Assembly: GCA_018267355.1 (NCBI GenBank)
Contig: JAFDYP010000127.1
Coordinates: 1-6,203 of the forward strand
Direction: 5' to 3'
Source of the DNA: Bacteroidota bacterium
Lineage (GTDB): Bacteria > Bacteroidota > Bacteroidia > Chitinophagales > LD1
Length of the DNA stretch: 6,203 nucleotides
Numbering within the stretch: position 1 is the first letter of the stretch; each line of letters opens with the position of its first letter. The notes beneath the pieces are model-generated. The model saw nothing but the letters and a program-made list of their open reading frames with translations. It had not been told where the DNA came from and did not search any database. This document shows, piece after piece, positions 5,568 through 6,203 of the stretch. The position numbers and the translations under genes were made by a program.

Positions 5568-6203
5568 ATGAAAAAACTCGGTACACTCGTACTTTTGATG
5601 GCTGCTCTGGGTGCCGCATCAGCACAGACTCCAAAGACAATCTCTCAACTCCGCGTCAATGATGCCAATGGTATCCCAAACAATGGCGATACTCTTAGCC
5701 GTGTAGTGACTACAGGTGTGGTCTACGGCCCCAATACTAACAAATATCGTACTACCGGTGGTCTTACGTTCGTTCTGAATGATCATCAGGCAGGTGTGAA
5801 GGTATACTCTACCAGAAGCTTCGGATACACATTCCATGAGGGTGATTCTATCCAGGTGGTAGGTACTATGCAGGATTTCAAGGGTGAGGCAGAACTGGCT
5901 ACTCACGCCGGTGACACTATCATTCTGCTGGGCCAGGGCACGCTGGATGCTCCGGTAGTAGTGCCTGATCTCGGCAGCAATGGCGAAGGACAGGAGTCTC
6001 AGCTGATAGAGCTGGACAATATTGACATGGCTACGGTAGCAGAAGGTACAGCCAATGGTGATTGGGGTATCTATAACACAAATACCTACTTCACAGCATG
6101 GTTTAATCCTGCCACGCTGCATGACAACAACGCTATTTACATTGACTCCTTCTGCAATCAAGCCATGTTCCTGTCTCCTAAACCTCGTGGTATCTACAAT
6201 ATC
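5568..6203 (+). CDS. Exported protein with OB-fold-like N-terminal domain, 3' end cut by window edge
   Basis: From ATG 5568 the frame is open to the window end: 212 residues and no stop. A signal peptide (MKKLGTLVLLMAALGAASA, cleavage before Gln20) shows export. The mature start has TISQLRVNDANGIPNNGDTL (24-43), then VVTTGVVYGPN (46-56), GGLTFVLND (64-72), GVKVYSTRSFGYTFHEGDSIQVVGT split over 76-100, and SQLIELDNI (144-152). This strand order, 'VTGVVYG ... FVLND ... G(D/E)SIQVVGTM ... QLIELDN', is the pattern of the OB-fold-like domains found in secreted Bacteroidota proteins, sometimes beside nuclease, lamin-tail or T9SS sorting domains. The fold call is from pattern memory and no catalytic site is visible in the part present. 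A C-terminal sorting domain would be expected beyond the edge. Codon use differs from the neighbours: one ATA among 12 Ile codons, and many GGT and ACT, suggesting high expression. Confidence 0.75.
   Translation, partial: MKKLGTLVLLMAALGAASAQTPKTISQLRVNDANGIPNNGDTLSRVVTTGVVYGPNTNKYRTTGGLTFVLNDHQAGVKVYSTRSFGYTFHEGDSIQVVGTMQDFKGEAELATHAGDTIILLGQGTLDAPVVVPDLGSNGEGQESQLIELDNIDMATVAEGTANGDWGIYNTNTYFTAWFNPATLHDNNAIYIDSFCNQAMFLSPKPRGIYNI

Noticed and set aside
5619..6161. Minus-strand open frame of 180 codons
   Set aside because: It is antisense to the exported OB-fold-like gene, whose plus-strand frame has a signal peptide, a start after a promoter-like region and no stop. The antisense peptide shows no signal, domain or sensible start context.
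1..6203. CRISPR array, tRNA, rRNA, transposase or phage genes
   Set aside because: Both strands were read for repeated spacers, tRNA-like cloverleafs and mobile-element proteins; none was seen, and nearly all the sequence is accounted for by the five genes.

Overview
The window is a stretch of ordinary-looking chromosome from a Gram-negative member of the Bacteroidota. The main evidence is a fused lpxC-fabZ gene (a fusion characteristic of this phylum), secreted proteins with the C-terminal sorting domain of the type IX secretion system (T9SS: xLYPNPAxxxV ... GVYxxxV ... GRxxV/KK), signal peptides cleaved just before Gln, no clear Shine-Dalgarno sequences, and promoter elements resembling the TAnnTTTG box of this phylum. 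G+C is about one half by eye, and ATA is a common Ile codon. A Chitinophaga/Sphingobacteria-like lineage would fit, but the genus cannot be read from this sequence.

Layout. (1) Positions 1-1169, minus strand: bifunctional lpxC-fabZ (lipid A deacetylase plus beta-hydroxyacyl-ACP dehydratase), cut by the left edge. (2) 1170-1280: a divergent control region with a good TAnnTTTG box for lpxC-fabZ and a small palindrome. (3) 1281-2231, plus: an enolase-superfamily dipeptide epimerase with a GTG start, probably acting on L-Ala-D/L-Glu from murein. (4) 2232-2383: a spacer with a compact double-hairpin element that looks like a dispersed palindromic repeat. (5) 2384-4279, plus: a secreted alpha/beta-hydrolase esterase with three Ig-like/PKD modules and a T9SS sorting domain. 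(6) 4290-5501, plus: a secreted T9SS-sorted protein of an uncharacterised family with a GATase/ThuA-like look, 10 bases after the esterase and probably co-transcribed with it. (7) 5568-6203, plus: the N-terminal part of a third exported protein with OB-fold-like features, behind its own AT-rich promoter and cut by the right edge.

The left half is cell-envelope housekeeping (lipid A, fatty acid and murein-peptide metabolism). The right half is a run of three exported proteins, at least two of them T9SS cargo, so their site of action is the cell surface or the medium. No mobile element, CRISPR array, tRNA or rRNA is visible. I see no convincing new defence or mobile system. The least understood items are the 403-residue secreted protein, its OB-fold neighbour and the hairpin element after the epimerase gene.
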